A stretch of 64,000 nt of DNA, taken from positions 80,597,363 to 80,661,362 of the forward strand of contig OW121743.1 in NCBI GenBank assembly GCA_933228675.1. The letters are read 5' to 3'. The notes beneath the pieces are model-generated. The model saw only the letters and a program-made list of their open reading frames with translations, ran no database searches and was not told the DNA's origin. Of the stretch, positions 34,606 through 47,843 are shown one piece after another. Source of the DNA: Stomorhina lunata. Its lineage: Eukaryota; Arthropoda; Insecta; Diptera; Rhiniidae. The first letter of the stretch is position 1, and the number at the start of each line of letters is the position of its first letter. The position numbers were made by a program, and so were the translations under genes.

Positions 34606-36216
34606 AAAGTGCTACATTTTTTGACAAACATGCTTTGAACTATAAAATTATGTTGCCCAAGAGTTAAAGACAGTTCAAGAAAATGAAGGAGTTTAAAAGA
34701 AGTATCTTTTACTTATTGCATCTTAAAGCAAAATTCATATAGTTTATAATATATCTGTAGTTCTATTTATTTATATCTAAATATTTTTGAACATATTTGG
34801 GTTTTTTATTATGCGACATGATTTTTTTGCAGCCACAGAGATTTATTGTATTTTATTGGCAATTGTTGTGCATAAAATTAACTAGTAAACTAAACAAAAA
34901 TGATTTTTTTATAAAAAAAAAAAAATATTATTTAGCCAGACTTGAATTCTAAGGATTCTAGCGCATAATTATTTTCTCAAAAAAATTTTAAAAAATTTAA
35001 TATTGTAGACACTACTACTACTACTGTAAAAAGAGGCAATAAAGTAAAGAATCCAGACGCCACAACAATATAAACCAAAGTGTCTTTCCTTTTTAAGATT
35101 TAGAAACAGACACAGGCTAATAAAGATTTACTTGGATTGTTTATAGTTATTTATAGTCAAATTCAAGCTGAAAAAAGCACATAATGCTTCAATTATACGG
35201 TTGTCGTAGTGTTATGTGTTAAAAGTAGTGGATAAAGCTGCATTTCAAAATTATTATTTTTTTTTGATTTTGGTCAAATTTTTAACAAATAATTAAAATA
35301 AGATCATAAATAAGCGATATATTTGAAAAAAGTGAAAACATGTGTTTTACTTTATATTAGGAAACTATATTATTTAAATTATCCTAAAAGTATACTACGA
35401 AAATATTTCTGGAATATTTTACATCGAACGATATCGAATGCGATGATTTGGCTCCTGATATGTTTTTATATTATTTTTTTAATAAGAAAATTTTTATAAC
35501 AGTCTAATTTATCTATTTTATTAGTTGCATTTTTAATGTATAAATATTATGATTAAAAAAAATTCTTTTCAAAACTAATATTTTCCACAACCTCTGCTTG
35601 GCCTTTACTTCCTTCCGCATTTGACGCTGCTGCTGTCAGCATATTACACTAAAATACCGCAAGCCTGCTACATGTCTAAAAGTCTACACCTCCTAATTTT
35701 GTTTAGCATATTTTACATATTTTCTTGGAATTATTTCTGTCTTCGTTTTTTTTTACAAAATAATTTTCTTGGCAATTTTTCTTCATTTATCCCTAAATAA
35801 AAGAAAATTGTGGATAAAGTTATTTTAATGTTGTTGCTGTTGACGGCTGCTTCCTTAAATTATGACTGCGGTTCACCCAAAACCAAAAGGAGAGGAAACA
35901 GCAATTTTAAACATATTTTTGTAAGAAGGTATAGTTTTCCAAGTTCTTTAAATAGAAAAGAAGATAGAAAGACTTTCAAAAAAATTATATTAAAACATGT
36001 AAAACTATTATATATTCTCTGGGGTTTGATAAAAAAAGGCTGACATTTTAAATTAAATGGAACAGCCTTGAATTTTTGCAGCTGCTTCTGTGGTTTTTTG
36101 TATCTTAATAATAAATTATGATTTAAATAGTGCGGTATTAATAATTTTTGCAGACAATATAAGTCATTTTTGTATAAAACTTTTATGTAATCATTTTTTT
36201 TCTAAAATTTTCATAA
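34606..36216. other. AT-rich spacer between the 28-bp and 31-bp arrays
   Basis: Contains an (ACT)5 microsatellite near 35010 and a slightly GC-richer patch at 35590-35700. Apart from the weak ORF at 35828 I see no gene. Confidence 0.45.
35828..36043 (+). CDS. Weak candidate ORF (71 codons), hydrophobic start
   Basis: The ATG at 35828 (context ATTTTAATG, not strong) opens MLLLLTAASLNYDCG, followed by a basic stretch SPKTKRRGNSNFKHIF and a Lys-rich C-terminus. The start resembles a short signal peptide with a following dibasic site. A GTAAGA at about 35921 could be a splice donor after ...KHIF, in which case only the first 31 codons would be coding. No family was recognised, and the second half looks like AT-driven random codons. 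It is most likely not a gene; it is listed so that it can be tested against transcript data. Confidence 0.12.
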   Translation: MLLLLTAASLNYDCGSPKTKRRGNSNFKHIFVRRYSFPSSLNRKEDRKTFKKIILKHVKLLYILWGLIKKG

Positions 36217-36750
36217 ATATTAAAAAATTTTTGAAAAATTTCCTATAAAAATAAGAAATTTTTGAAAAATTTCCTATAAAAATAAGAAATTTTTGAAAAA
36301 ATTCTTATAAAAATAAGAAATTTTTGAAAAATTTCCTATAAAAATAAGAAATTTTTGAAAAATTTCCTATACAAATAAGAAATTTTTGATAAATTTCCTA
36401 TAAAAATAAGAAATTTTTGAAAATTTTCCTATAAAAATAAGAAATTTTTGAAAAATTGTCTATAAAAATAAGAAATTTTTGAAAAATTTCCTATAAAAAT
36501 AAGAAATTTTTGATAAATTTCCTATAAAAATAAGAAATTTTTGAAAATTTTCCTATAAAAATAAGAAATTTTTGAAAAATTTCCTATAAAAATAAGAAAT
36601 TTTTGAAAATTTTCCTATAAAAATAAGAAATTTTTGAAAAATTTCCTATAAAAATAAGAAATTTTTGAAAAATTTCCTATAAAAATAAGAAATTTTTGAA
36701 AAATTTCCAATAAAAATAAGAAATTTTTGAAAAATTTCCTATAAAAATAA

Positions 36751-37490
36751 GAAAATTTTGTAAAATTTTCTTATAAAAGTAAGAAAAAAAAATTCCTACA
36801 AAATTTTTTTTTTTTAAATTTCAATAAGATTAAGATTTAAAAAAAAATTCTATAAAAATTAGAAATTTTTAAAAAATTTCTCAAAAAAAAAAAAAAAAAT
36901 TGAAATTTCCTATAAACTAAAATGTTTTTTTACAATTTTCCACAAAAACAAGAAATCTTTGAAAAACTTCCTATAAAAATAAAACAATTTTGGAAATAAT
37001 TTCAATAAAAATTAGAAATTTTTGAAAAATTTCCTAAAAAATTAAAATTTTTTAAAAATCAAAACAGAAATTAACATTTTTTTATAAAAATAAGAAATTT
37101 TTAAAAAATATTTTATAAAAATAGAAAATTAAAAAAAAAAATCCTATAAAAAAAATTTTTTAAATATTCCTTTAAAAATAGGGAATTTTTGAAAAATTTC
37201 CTTAGAATAAGAACTTTTTGAAAAATTTCCTACAAAAATAAAAAAAAATTTAAAAACTTTCCTATAAAAATAAGAAATTTTTGAAAAAATTTGTTTTAAA
37301 AAATTTCTTATTTTTAATGAGATTTAAAAAAAATTCAATAATTTCTTATTTTTTAAGAAAAAATTCAAAAATTTCTTATTTCTTAAAGAAATTTTGCAAA
37401 AATTTCTTATATAAATTTATTATAAATTTTTCAAAAATTTCTTTTTTTTAGGAATTTATTAAAAAATTTCTTATTTCTTTATGAAATTTT
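36751..37490. repeat. Segmental duplication inside array 2, copy 1
   Basis: Landmarks such as GAAAATTTTGTAAAATTTTC (36751) and GGGAATTTTTGAAAAATTTC (37181) recur in the same order at 38450 and 38847. The offset changes from 1,699 to 1,666 bp, consistent with loss of about one repeat unit. Confidence 0.8.
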
Positions 37491-38449
37491 TGAAAAATTT
37501 CTTACAAAAAATAAGAAATTTTTGAAAAATTTGCTATAAAAATAAAAAATTTTAGAAAAATATCTTATAAAAATAAGAAATTTTTGAAAAATTTCCTATA
37601 AAAATAAGAAATTTTTGAAAAATTTCCTATAAAAAAAAGAAATTTTTGAAAAATTTCCTATAAAAATAAGAAATTTTTGAAAAATTTCCTATAAAAATAA
37701 GAAATTTTTGAAAAATTTCCTATAAAAATAAGAAATTTTTGAAAAATTTCCTATAAAAATAAGAAATTTTTGAAAAATTTCCTATAAAAATAAGAAATTT
37801 TTGAAAAATTTCCTATAAAAATAAGAAATTTTTGAAAAATTTCCTATAAAAATAAGAAATTTTTGAAAAATTTCCTATAAAAATAAGAAATTTTTGAAAA
37901 TTTTCCTATAAAAATAAGAAATTTTTGAAAAATTTCCTATAAAAATAAGAAATTTTTGAAAAATTTCCTATAAAAATAAGAAATTTTTGAAAAATTTCCT
38001 ATAAAAATAAGAAATTTTTGAAAAATTTCCTATAAAAATAAGAAATTTTTGAAAAATTTCCTATAAAAATAAGAAATTTTTGAAAAATTTCCTTTAAAAA
38101 TAAGAAATTTTTGAAAAATTTCCTATAAATATAAGAAATTTTTGAAAATTTTCCTATAAAAATAACAAATTTTTGAAAAATTTCCAATAAAAATAAGAAA
38201 TTTTTGAAAAATTTCCTATAAAAATAAGAAAATTTTGTAAAATTTTCTTATAAAAATAAGAAAAAAAAATTCCTACAAAAAACTTTTTTTTTAAATTTCA
38301 ATAAGATTAAGATTTAAAAAAAAAAATTCTATAAAAATAAGAAAAAATAAATATAAAAAATTTTTGAAAATTTTCCTATAAAAATAAGAAATTTTTGAAA
38401 AATTTCCAATAAAAATAAGAAATTTTTGAAAAATTTCCTATAAAAATAA

Positions 38450-39150
38450 GAAAATTTTGTAAAATTTTCTTATAAAAATAAGAAAATTCCTACAAAATTT
38501 TTTTTTTTTAAATTTCAATAAGATTAAGATTTAAAAAAAAAAATTCTATAAAAATAAGAAATTTTTAAAAAATTTCTCAAAAAATAAAAAAAAAATTGAA
38601 ATTTCCTATAAACTAAAATTTTTTTTTACAATTTTCCACAAAAACAAGAAATCTTTTGGAAATAATTTCTATAAAAATTAGAAATTTTTGAAAAATTTCC
38701 TAAAAAATTAAAATTTTTTAAAAATCAAAACAGAAATTAACATTTTTTTTAAAAAAATAAGAAATTTTTGAAAAATATTTTATAAAAATAGAAAATTAAA
38801 AAAAAAAATCCTATAAAAAATTTTTTTAAATATTCCTATAAAAATAGGGAATTTTTGAAAAATTTCCTTAGAATAAGAACTTTTTGAAAAATTTCCTACA
38901 AAAATAAAAAAAAAATTAAAAACTTTTCTATAAAAATAAGAAATTTTTGAAAAAATTTGTTTTAAAAAATTTCTTATTTTTAATGAGATTTTAAAAAAAT
39001 TCAATAATTTCTTATTTTTTAAGAAAAAATTCAAAAATTTCTTATTTCTTAAAGAAATTTTGCAAAAATTTCTTAAATAAATTTATTATAAATTTTTCAA
39101 AAATTTCTTTTTTTTTAGGAATTTATTTAAAAATTTCTTATTTCTTTATG
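38450..39150. repeat. Segmental duplication inside array 2, copy 2
   Basis: The second copy of 36751-37490. A partial third copy of its left edge (GAAAATTTTGTAAAATTTTC) is at 38228. Confidence 0.8.
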
Positions 39151-40688
39151 AAATTTTTCAAAAATTTCATAATTTTTAAGGATAATTTTCAAAAATTTCT
39201 TATTTTTTAAGGAAATTGTTAAAAAATTTCTTATATTTAAGGAAATTTTTATAAAATTTTCAAAAACTTCTTATTTGTTAAGAAAATTTTTCAAAAATTT
39301 CATAGTTTTATAGGAAAATTTTTAAAATTTTCATATTTTTATTTCTAGGAATTTTTTCAAAAATTTCATATTTTTTGAGGAAATTTTTCAAAAATTTCTA
39401 ATTTTTTGAGGAAATTTTTCAAAAATTTCATATTTTTTCATAATTTCATATGTTTTAAGGAAATTTTTCAAAAATTAGTTGTTTTCATAGAAAATTTTTC
39501 GAAAGTTTCTTATTTTTTTTTCTTAATTTTTCAAAAATTTCTTATTTTTTGAGGAAATTTTTTGAAAATTTCTTATTTTTTGGGGAAATTTTTTAAAGAA
39601 AATTTTCAAAAATTTCTTTTTTTTAATCAAAATTTTCAAAAATTTCTCATTTTTTAAGGAAATGTCTTATTTTTTAATTAAATTTTTAAAAAATTTCTTA
39701 TTTTTTAAGGAAGTTTTTAAAAAAATTTTTATTTGTAAAGGAAATTTTTCAAAAATTTCTTATTTGTAAAGGAAATTTTTCAAAAATTTCTTATTTGTAA
39801 AGGAAATTTTTCAAAAATTTCTTATTTGTTAAGGAAATTTTTCAAAAATTTCATATTTTTATAGGAAATTTTTCAAAAGTTTCATATTTTTATAAGAAAT
39901 TTTTCAAAAATTTAATGTTTTTATAGGAAAATTTTCAAAAATTTCTTATTTTTTGATGAAATATTTCAAAAATTTCTTATTTTTTGAGGAAATTTTATAA
40001 ATTTTTTTATTTTTTAATAAAATTTTTCAAATTTTTTTTATTTTTTAAGAAAATTTTTCAAAAATTTCTTGTTTTTATAGAAAATTTTTCTAAAATTTTT
40101 TTAATAAAATTTTTTAAAATGTTTTTATTTTTAAAGGAAATTTTTCAAAAATGTCTTATTTTTTCGGAATTTTTTTTTAATTTCTTATTTTTTAAGGAAA
40201 CTTCAAAAACTTCATATCTTCTAAAAATTTTTTTAATTTGTTATTTTTCAAGGAAATTTTTCAAATTTTTTTTTTTTTTTTTTTAAGGAAAATTTTCAAA
40301 AATTTCATATTTTTAAAAGAAATTTTTCAAAAATTTCTTATATTTTAAGTAAAATTTTCAAAAATTTATTAAAAATTCATTATTTTTGAAGGAAATTTTT
40401 GATTTTTTTTTGGTAGGAAAATTTACAAAAATTACTTATTTTTAAAGGAAATTTTTAAACATTTTTTTTGGTATAGAAAAATTTTCAAAAATTTCTTATT
40501 TTTATAGGAATTAAAACAAAAAATATTTTATAGGAAATTTTTAAAAAATTTAAGAAAAGGAAAATAATAAACTTTTATAAAATTTCCTGTAAAAATAAGA
40601 AACTATTATAAAATTTTCTATAAAAATAAGAAATTATTGAAAAATTTCCTATAAAAATAAGAAATTTTTGAAAAATTTCTTATAAACT

Positions 40689-42220
40689 ATCAATTATATA
40701 ACAAATTGTTTTAGTTAAATTTATTTTTGCTTGTTTTATCTTTTTTTTTGCTATTTAAACGGAAGTCCTTGTTAAACCGTTAACTTTTGTTAAACCCTCA
40801 ACCGAATGAATTGCTCTTCAATAACAAAAGACAAACAATTAGGATAAGTGGAGAAAACGAACAAAACGAAATAGTGGGGGAAATAAAAATTTACTAAGGA
40901 TGTTAACAGTTAAATTAAAGTAAAAGTGCTTTAAGCTTTTGAAGGCCTACCATAAACAGCTTTTCATTAATAGCGTCTAAGAGATTAACAAAAGTAAATT
41001 TGTCGGTTGAAATGTTTTTTTAGTAGATCAGATTAATTAGGAGGTACCCCTTTTTGCTACCATATTTGGAACCAATTTTCCCAGTAAATTTTTTCTTATA
41101 ATAAGATTTTCGTTTTGTTTTCAATAATTTGAAGTAAATTTTTCATAAAAATTATTAAAAACATAGCTATTAAAGTCTGACTGATTATAAGAAAACAGTT
41201 TCAAACAGGAAATCATCCACTATTACTTCTTAAATAGGAACTGCGGTATTTATTTATAGCGAAAAGTACCTACTCTGTCTTATACACACACAGACACATG
41301 AGTTTTATTTAAAATTATACATCACCGTAACAATGTTTAAGCGAATATAACAAAAAGCAACCAGGATATCAGGAAACTTAAATAGCAAAAACAGGATGGA
41401 GAGGATAATGCAAAAGTAGGCAAGAAAAATATGTCACAAATGAAAAAAAAAATACTCAACATAATTTGTATTTTCTGTTGTACGAAAAAAATCTATGAAG
41501 GCTATAGAAATAGAGCAGGACGATTTCAATCGTACATACATTTACATCGAATGCGTAAGTAGAAATACATGGGCATTCAATTTGAAAATCTGGGATTTTA
41601 TTTATTTATTTACAAGAGTATTTTTTTTCTTATATGACGTACATATCTATACATTTAGATTCAATTGAAAAAACCTGTGGTTTTCATAAGCATTGCCACA
41701 AGAAAGAACATTGATAGTAGACATAAATGAAAAAGGAAAATATTTTTTTTTACTACTATAAAGAGTATTTATTGTACAATAACAGCAGCAGTATTTTACA
41801 ATATCAGCCATTCTGACAGCAATAATACAAACAGTGCTTCAATGAAATCTAGACATTCTTTGGCTCCTTAACAATATACTCCTATGTTTACCCATGTTTT
41901 ATATATGAGAATTTTGCACAACTACATCATACGCATACCCACACTTAAAACTGTTTTGCAATAATTTATTACAAACGTCCTTAAGCCCCAGGTGTTTTAT
42001 GGAAACTTTTCTATAGATTTTCGGTAACGAAATGTTGTAATATTGTTTGAGTTAAGGGTCTATTTTTAAATATAAGTACTCAATTTTGAAAGAAGTGGAA
42101 CACATTTTGTGGAGTACATATGAAAAAAGGTTTATTTTGAAAAATATTTGGATTTGTTCTTTTCAATAATTTGTGTTCTTATTATTTTAAGGTGAATTTT
42201 TCTTAACAAATATGGTGTAT
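40689..42220. other. AT-rich spacer between arrays 2 and 3
   Basis: No reading frame, RNA gene or repeat was recognised. A CCCAGTAAATTTTTTC at 41080 resembles a MITE terminus, but no inverted partner was seen nearby. Confidence 0.45.
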
Positions 42221-45200
42221 TTTTAAAAATTTCTTATAAAACTAAGAAAGTTTTAAAAATTTTCTACAAGAATAAAAAATTCCTATCAAAATAAGAAATT
42301 TTTGAAAAATTTCTTATAAAATAGGAAATTTTGAAAAATTTCCTATAAAAATAGGAAATTTTTGAAAAATTTCCTATAAAAATAGGAAATTTTTGAAAAA
42401 TTTCCTATAAAAATAGGAAATTTTTGAAAAATTTCCTATAAAAATAGGAAATTTTTGAAAAATTTCCTATAAAAATAGGAAATTTTTGAAAAATTTCCTA
42501 TAAAAAAAGGAAATTTTTGAAAAATTTCCTATAAAAAAAGGAAATTTTTGAAAAATTTCCTATAAAAATAGGAAATTTTTGAAAAACTTCCTATAAAAAT
42601 AGGAAATTTTTGAAAAACTTCCTATAAAAATAGGAAATTTTTGAAAAATTTCCTATAAAAAAAGGAAATTTTTGAAAAATTTCCTATGAAAAAAGGAAAT
42701 TTTTGAAAAATTTCCTATAAAAAAAGGAAATTTTTGAAAAATTTCCTATAAAAAAAGGAAATTTTTGAAAAATTTCCTATAAAAAAAGGAAATTTTTGAA
42801 AAATTTCCTATAAAAATAGGAAATTTTTGAAAAATTTCCTATAAAAATAGAAAATTTTTGAAAAATTTCCTATAAAAATAGGAAATTTTTGAAAAATTTC
42901 CTATAAAAATAGGAAATTTTTGAAAAATTTCCTATAAAAATAGGAAATTTTTGAAAAATTTCCTATAAAAATAGGAAATTTTTGAAAAATTTCCTATAAA
43001 AATAGGAAATTTTTGAAAAATTTCCTATAAAAATAGGAAATTTTTGAAAAATTTCCTATAAAAATAGGAAATTTTTGAAAAATTTCCTATAAAAATAGGA
43101 AATTTTTGAAAAATTTCCTATAAAAATAGGAAATTTTTGAAAAATTTCCTATAAAAATAGGAAATTTTTGAAAAATTTCCTATAAAAATAGGAAATTTTT
43201 GAAAAATTTCCTATAAAAATAGGAAATTTTTGAAAAATTTCCTATAAAAATAGGAAATTTTTGAAAAATTTCCTATAAAAATAGGAAATTTTTGAAAAAT
43301 TTCCTATAAACATAGGAAATTTTTGAAAAATTTCCTATAAAAATAGGAAATTTTTGAAAAATTTCCTATAAAAATAGGAAATTTTTGAAAAATTTCCTAT
43401 AAAAATAGGAAATTTTTGAAAAGTTTCCTATAAAAATAGGAAATTTTTGAAAAATTTTCTATAAAAATAGGAAATTTTTGAAAAATTTCCTATAAAAATA
43501 GGAAATTTTTGAAAAATTTCCTATAAAAATAGGAAATTTTTGAAAAATTTCCTATAAAAATAGGAAATTTTTGAAAAATTTCCTATAAAAATAGGAAATT
43601 TTTGAAAAATTTCCTATAAAAATAGGAAATTTTTGAAAAATTTCCTATGAAAATAGGAAATTTTTGAAAAATTTCCTATAAAAATAGGAAATTTTTGAAA
43701 AATTTCCTATAAAAATAGGAAATTTTTGAAAAATTTCCTATAAAAATAGGAAATTTTTGAAAAATTTCCTACAAAAATAGGAAACTTTTGAAAAATTTCC
43801 TATAAAAATAGGAAATTTTTGAAAAATTTCCTATAAAAATAGGAAATTTTTGAAATATTTCCTATAAAAATAGGAAATTTTTGAAAAATTTCCTATAAAA
43901 ATAGGAAATTTTTGAAAAATTTCCTATAAAAATAGGAAATTTTTGAAAAATTTCCTATAAAAATAGGAAATTTTTGAAAAATTTCCTATAAAAATAGGAA
44001 ATTTTTGAAAAATTTCCTATAAAAATAGGAAATTTTTGAAAAATTTCCTATAAAAATAGGAAATTTTTGAAAAATTTCCTATAAAAATAGGAAATTTTTG
44101 AAAAATTTCCTATAAAAATAGGAAATTTTTGAAAAATTTCCTATAAAAATAGGAAATTTTTGAAAAATTTCCTATAAAAATAGGAAATTTTTGAAAAATT
44201 TCCTATAAAAATAGGAAATTTTTGAAAAATTTCCTATAAAAATAGGAAATTTTTGAAAAATTTCCTATAAAAATAGGAAATTTTTGAAAAATTTCCTATA
44301 AAAATAGGAAATTTTTGAAAAATTTCCTATAAAAATAGGAAATTTTTGAAAAATTTCCTATAAAAATAGGAAATTTTTGAAAAATTTCCTATAAAAATAG
44401 GAAATTTTTGAAAAATTTCCTATAAAAATAGGAAATTTTTGAAAAATTTCCTACAAAAATAGGAAACTTTTGAAAAATTTCCTACAAAAATAGGAAACTT
44501 TTGAAAAATTTCCTATAAAAATAGGAAATTTTTGAAAAAATTCCTATAAAAATAGGAAATTTTTGAAAAATTTCCTATAAAAATAGGAAATTTTTGAAAA
44601 ATTTCCTATAAAAATAGGAAATTTTTGAAAAATTTCCTATAAAAATAGGAAATTTTTGAAAAATTTCCTATAAAAATAGGAAATTTTTGAAAAATTTCCT
44701 ATAAAAATAGGAAATTTTTGAAAAATTTCCTATAAAAATAGGAAATTTTTGAAAAATTTCCTATAAAAATAGGAAATTTTTGAAAAATTTCCTATAAAAA
44801 TAGGAAATTTTTGAAAAATTTCCTATAAAAATAGGAAATTTTTGAAAAATTTCCTATAAAAATAGGAAATTTTTGAAAAATTTCCTATAAAAATAGGAAA
44901 TTTTTGAAAAATTTCCTATAAAAATAGGAAATTTTTGAAAAATTTCCTATAAAAATAGGAAATTTTTGAAAAATTTCCTATAAAAATAGGAAATTTTTGA
45001 AAAATTTCCTATAAAAATAGGAAATTTTTGAAAAATTTCCTATAAAAATAGGAAATTTTTGAAAAATTTCCTATAAAAATAGGAAATTTTTGAAAAATTT
45101 CCTATAAAAATAGGAAATTTTTGAAAAATTTCCTATAAAAATAGGAAATTTTTGAAAAATTTCCTATAAAAATAGGAAATTTTTGAAAAATTTCCTATAA

Positions 45201-45837
45201 AAATAGGAAATTTTTGAAAAATTTCCTATAAAAATAGGAAATTTTTGAAAAATTTCCTATAAAAAAAGGAAATTTTTGAAAAATTTCCTATAAAAATAGG
45301 AAATTTTTGAAAAATTTCCTATAAAAATAGGAAATTTTTGTAAAATTTCCTATAAAAATAGGAAATTTTTGAAAAATTTCCTATAAAAATAGGAAATTTT
45401 TGAAAAATTTCCTATAAAAATAAGAAATTTTTGAAAAATTTCCTATAAAAATAGGAAATTTTTGAAAAATTTCCTATAAAAATAGGAAATTTTTGAAAAA
45501 TTTCCTATAAAAATAGGAAATTTTTGAAAAATTTCCTATAAAAAAAGGAAATTTTTGAAAAATTTCCTATAAAAATAGGAAATTTTTTAAAAATTTCCTA
45601 TAAAAATAGAACATTTTTGAAAAATTTCCTATAAAAATAGAAAATTTTTAAAAAAATTTCCTATAAAAATAGGAAATTTTTGAAAAATTTCCTATTAAAA
45701 TAGGAAATTTTTGAAAAATTCTCTTTGAAAATAGAAAATTTTGGAAAAATTTCCTATAAAAAGAGTAAACTTTTCAAAAATATCTTACAAAAATAGTAAA
45801 TTTTTTAAAATTTTCCTTTAAAAATAGTAAATTTTAA
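42221..45837. repeat. 31-bp minisatellite, array 3, highly homogeneous (about 117 units)
   Basis: The unit is AGGAAATTTTTGAAAAATTT plus CCTATAAAAAT. It differs from array 2 mainly by GG instead of AG, which makes each unit a near-perfect palindrome with a single central mismatch. Units between 42340 and 45540 are almost identical, with scattered variants (AAAAAAAGG at 42505-42790, ACAAAAATAGGAAAC at 43770 and 44455-44500). Edges are degenerate. Homogeneity suggests recent expansion or ongoing conversion. Confidence 0.97.
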
Positions 45838-47843
45838 AACAACTTGCGTGCGTATGATTGATATTGAAAACTTATATCAAGTATACGCCTTGATTTTTTT
45901 ATTTTTCCAATGAGTTTTATTAAATTTTTAGTCTATTTTGTAAGTTTGTAAGTTCAATAAGGACCAACAATTTCAGCGATAAAACAATTTGTTTTTTATA
46001 CAATTTCAATTAAACTTAAGGATATGTTTAAGAAAAACTTACAAATTGAGATAAGTTCTTATCTAACATAAAAACAAACAGGAATTTCATAAATAACATT
46101 TAAGAATTTTATTTATTGAGTCGTTAGGAAATCCTGGTTTGTTGTTTATGGGTATTTAATATAAGGAAGGAAAGAAAAAACTCTTTTTAAATAATTTTTG
46201 TAGCTTTTGGTTAAGTAAATTCCCTAAAGTTAATATTAGGACTATATCAAAAACTAAAATTTTGGTCAATTTTGAAAATGATTCATTCCGTTGCTAAGTC
46301 ATAAGAACATGTACTACCCTAATAAAAGTTTTCTCTTATGGCTTTATTGAAAAACATGTACTTTATTCCCTGTTTAGTAATAGATATTTTATTGCTATAT
46401 ATTTATTAATGAATATACTTTTATTAGTTCCGAAATTGCTACTTTTGAGCATTAAAGTTAAAGGGATGTAGACTCAACAAATTTGTGATTATGTTGAGAT
46501 TTATGTTTTAATAAAATATTTTGATTCCTTCTAATGAAAATGTGAAAAATTTTAGCAATTATAAATATCTACTTGTTTAAACAGAATACCAATGTTTTGG
46601 GCATTACATGGAATCTTATTTCTGCTAATTATGCTTTACTCCTACAAATATTGCCTTACTCGTGAAGGTGATTAGGTTAGGTCTTATCCTTAAAGTGTTT
46701 AAATTTTGCTATGTGGATTATATATTAAAACAAAATATCGACCTTAGACATTTCGTTATTAAATTCTTTATTTTATTTTCCTTTTCAAACATTTTTTAAA
46801 GTTTTTTTTAAGTTTCAAAAATAAAAATGAATAAAAATAATTAAAAAACTACTTAAGTTAAAAAATGTTTGCTAAGAAAGTTTTTTGATATAATTTGCTT
46901 TTTTCATTTTATAGTGTTATTTCTCAAGTACATACTTCTAAAAATATGCTAGAATAATGTTAAAAAATTTGCATATTTATTGCTATTAAAATACTAAAAT
47001 TTTGAAAAAAAAGTAGAAGGAGGATATTTATTTCTTACAATATCTATTACACTAATATAAAATATACATATGTAGGTAATCTGTAAGTCAAAACAAAATT
47101 TGAATAAATAACTATTTATATGTATTTGATAGCATCAAAGTTCGCAATTTACTTCATAAAAAAATTGTAACAATTGTAGCTACTACTACAATAATAAAGT
47201 GGAAAAATATAAGTTTTAGCTGTCAACAAATAACCTTGAGATTTTCCAAATATTTGAAGGTTAAAATGATGATGCCATAGTCACAAAAGCAATTTTTATA
47301 AACAAATAGGATTTTAAGATATCCTTATTTGTAAGAAAAAAAAGTTGTACAAGGGTCAAATCGCCTCATTCGATATCGATCAAAAATTCAGCTCAGACTT
47401 TTAAGCAAATATTGTGTAACATACCTTAGGGATTTTCAAAATAATGTACTTTGCAAAAAGTTTAACGAAATTTGGTATATTCATATACCTTTTTATCTAT
47501 TAAAACATTTAGTTTAGTTTAAATATTTGTGGCTTGGTGATAAAAGAGCCAATGTCAAAAAAAAAGTTTTGAGAAAATTTGATTTGAAGTTTTTATTTTC
47601 CATATAAATTCATAGTAACATTGTCCAGAAAACTTAAAAATCTGTTCTAAGTTAAATTATAGATAAGCTGATGGAGCCAAATAAAGATGGGAATATATTG
47701 CATTGATTAACTCAAAAGAGCAAAAAAAAAAATTGACATTGTCCCTTTTAGCAAAAAGGACATAACAGAGTAAATTAATATTTTTATCACATTTTTACCA
47801 CAAACTAACTAAACGAAAATTTAAGTATAAGAAATATTTAAAA
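45838..47843. other. AT-rich non-coding stretch
   Basis: No gene, tRNA or convincing repeat was recognised on either strand. It is AT-rich unique-looking sequence. Confidence 0.45.

Larger units (their letters stand above)
36217..40688. repeat. 31-bp AT minisatellite, array 2, with orientation switches
   Basis: The unit is AAGAAATTTTTGAAAAATTT plus CCTATAAAAAT (31 bp), very regular at 36220-36730 and 37560-38220. Orientation changes to the reverse complement (TTTCTTATTTTTATAGG...) at about 37290-37490 and 38965-40530, and returns at about 40560. An internal segmental duplication is present (36751-37490 against 38450-39150). Frames at 37999-38187, 38780-39034 and 39984-40286 translate the repeat (FYRKFFKNFLF-type) and are not genes. 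Confidence 0.95.

Noticed and set aside
37999..40286. Phe/Lys-rich ORFs in the 31-bp array
   Set aside because: Since 31 is not a multiple of 3, frames persist only by chance; composition mirrors the repeat.
41080..41095. MITE terminus CCCAGTAAATTTTTTC
   Set aside because: No inverted partner was found within the neighbouring 1.5 kb of non-repeat sequence.
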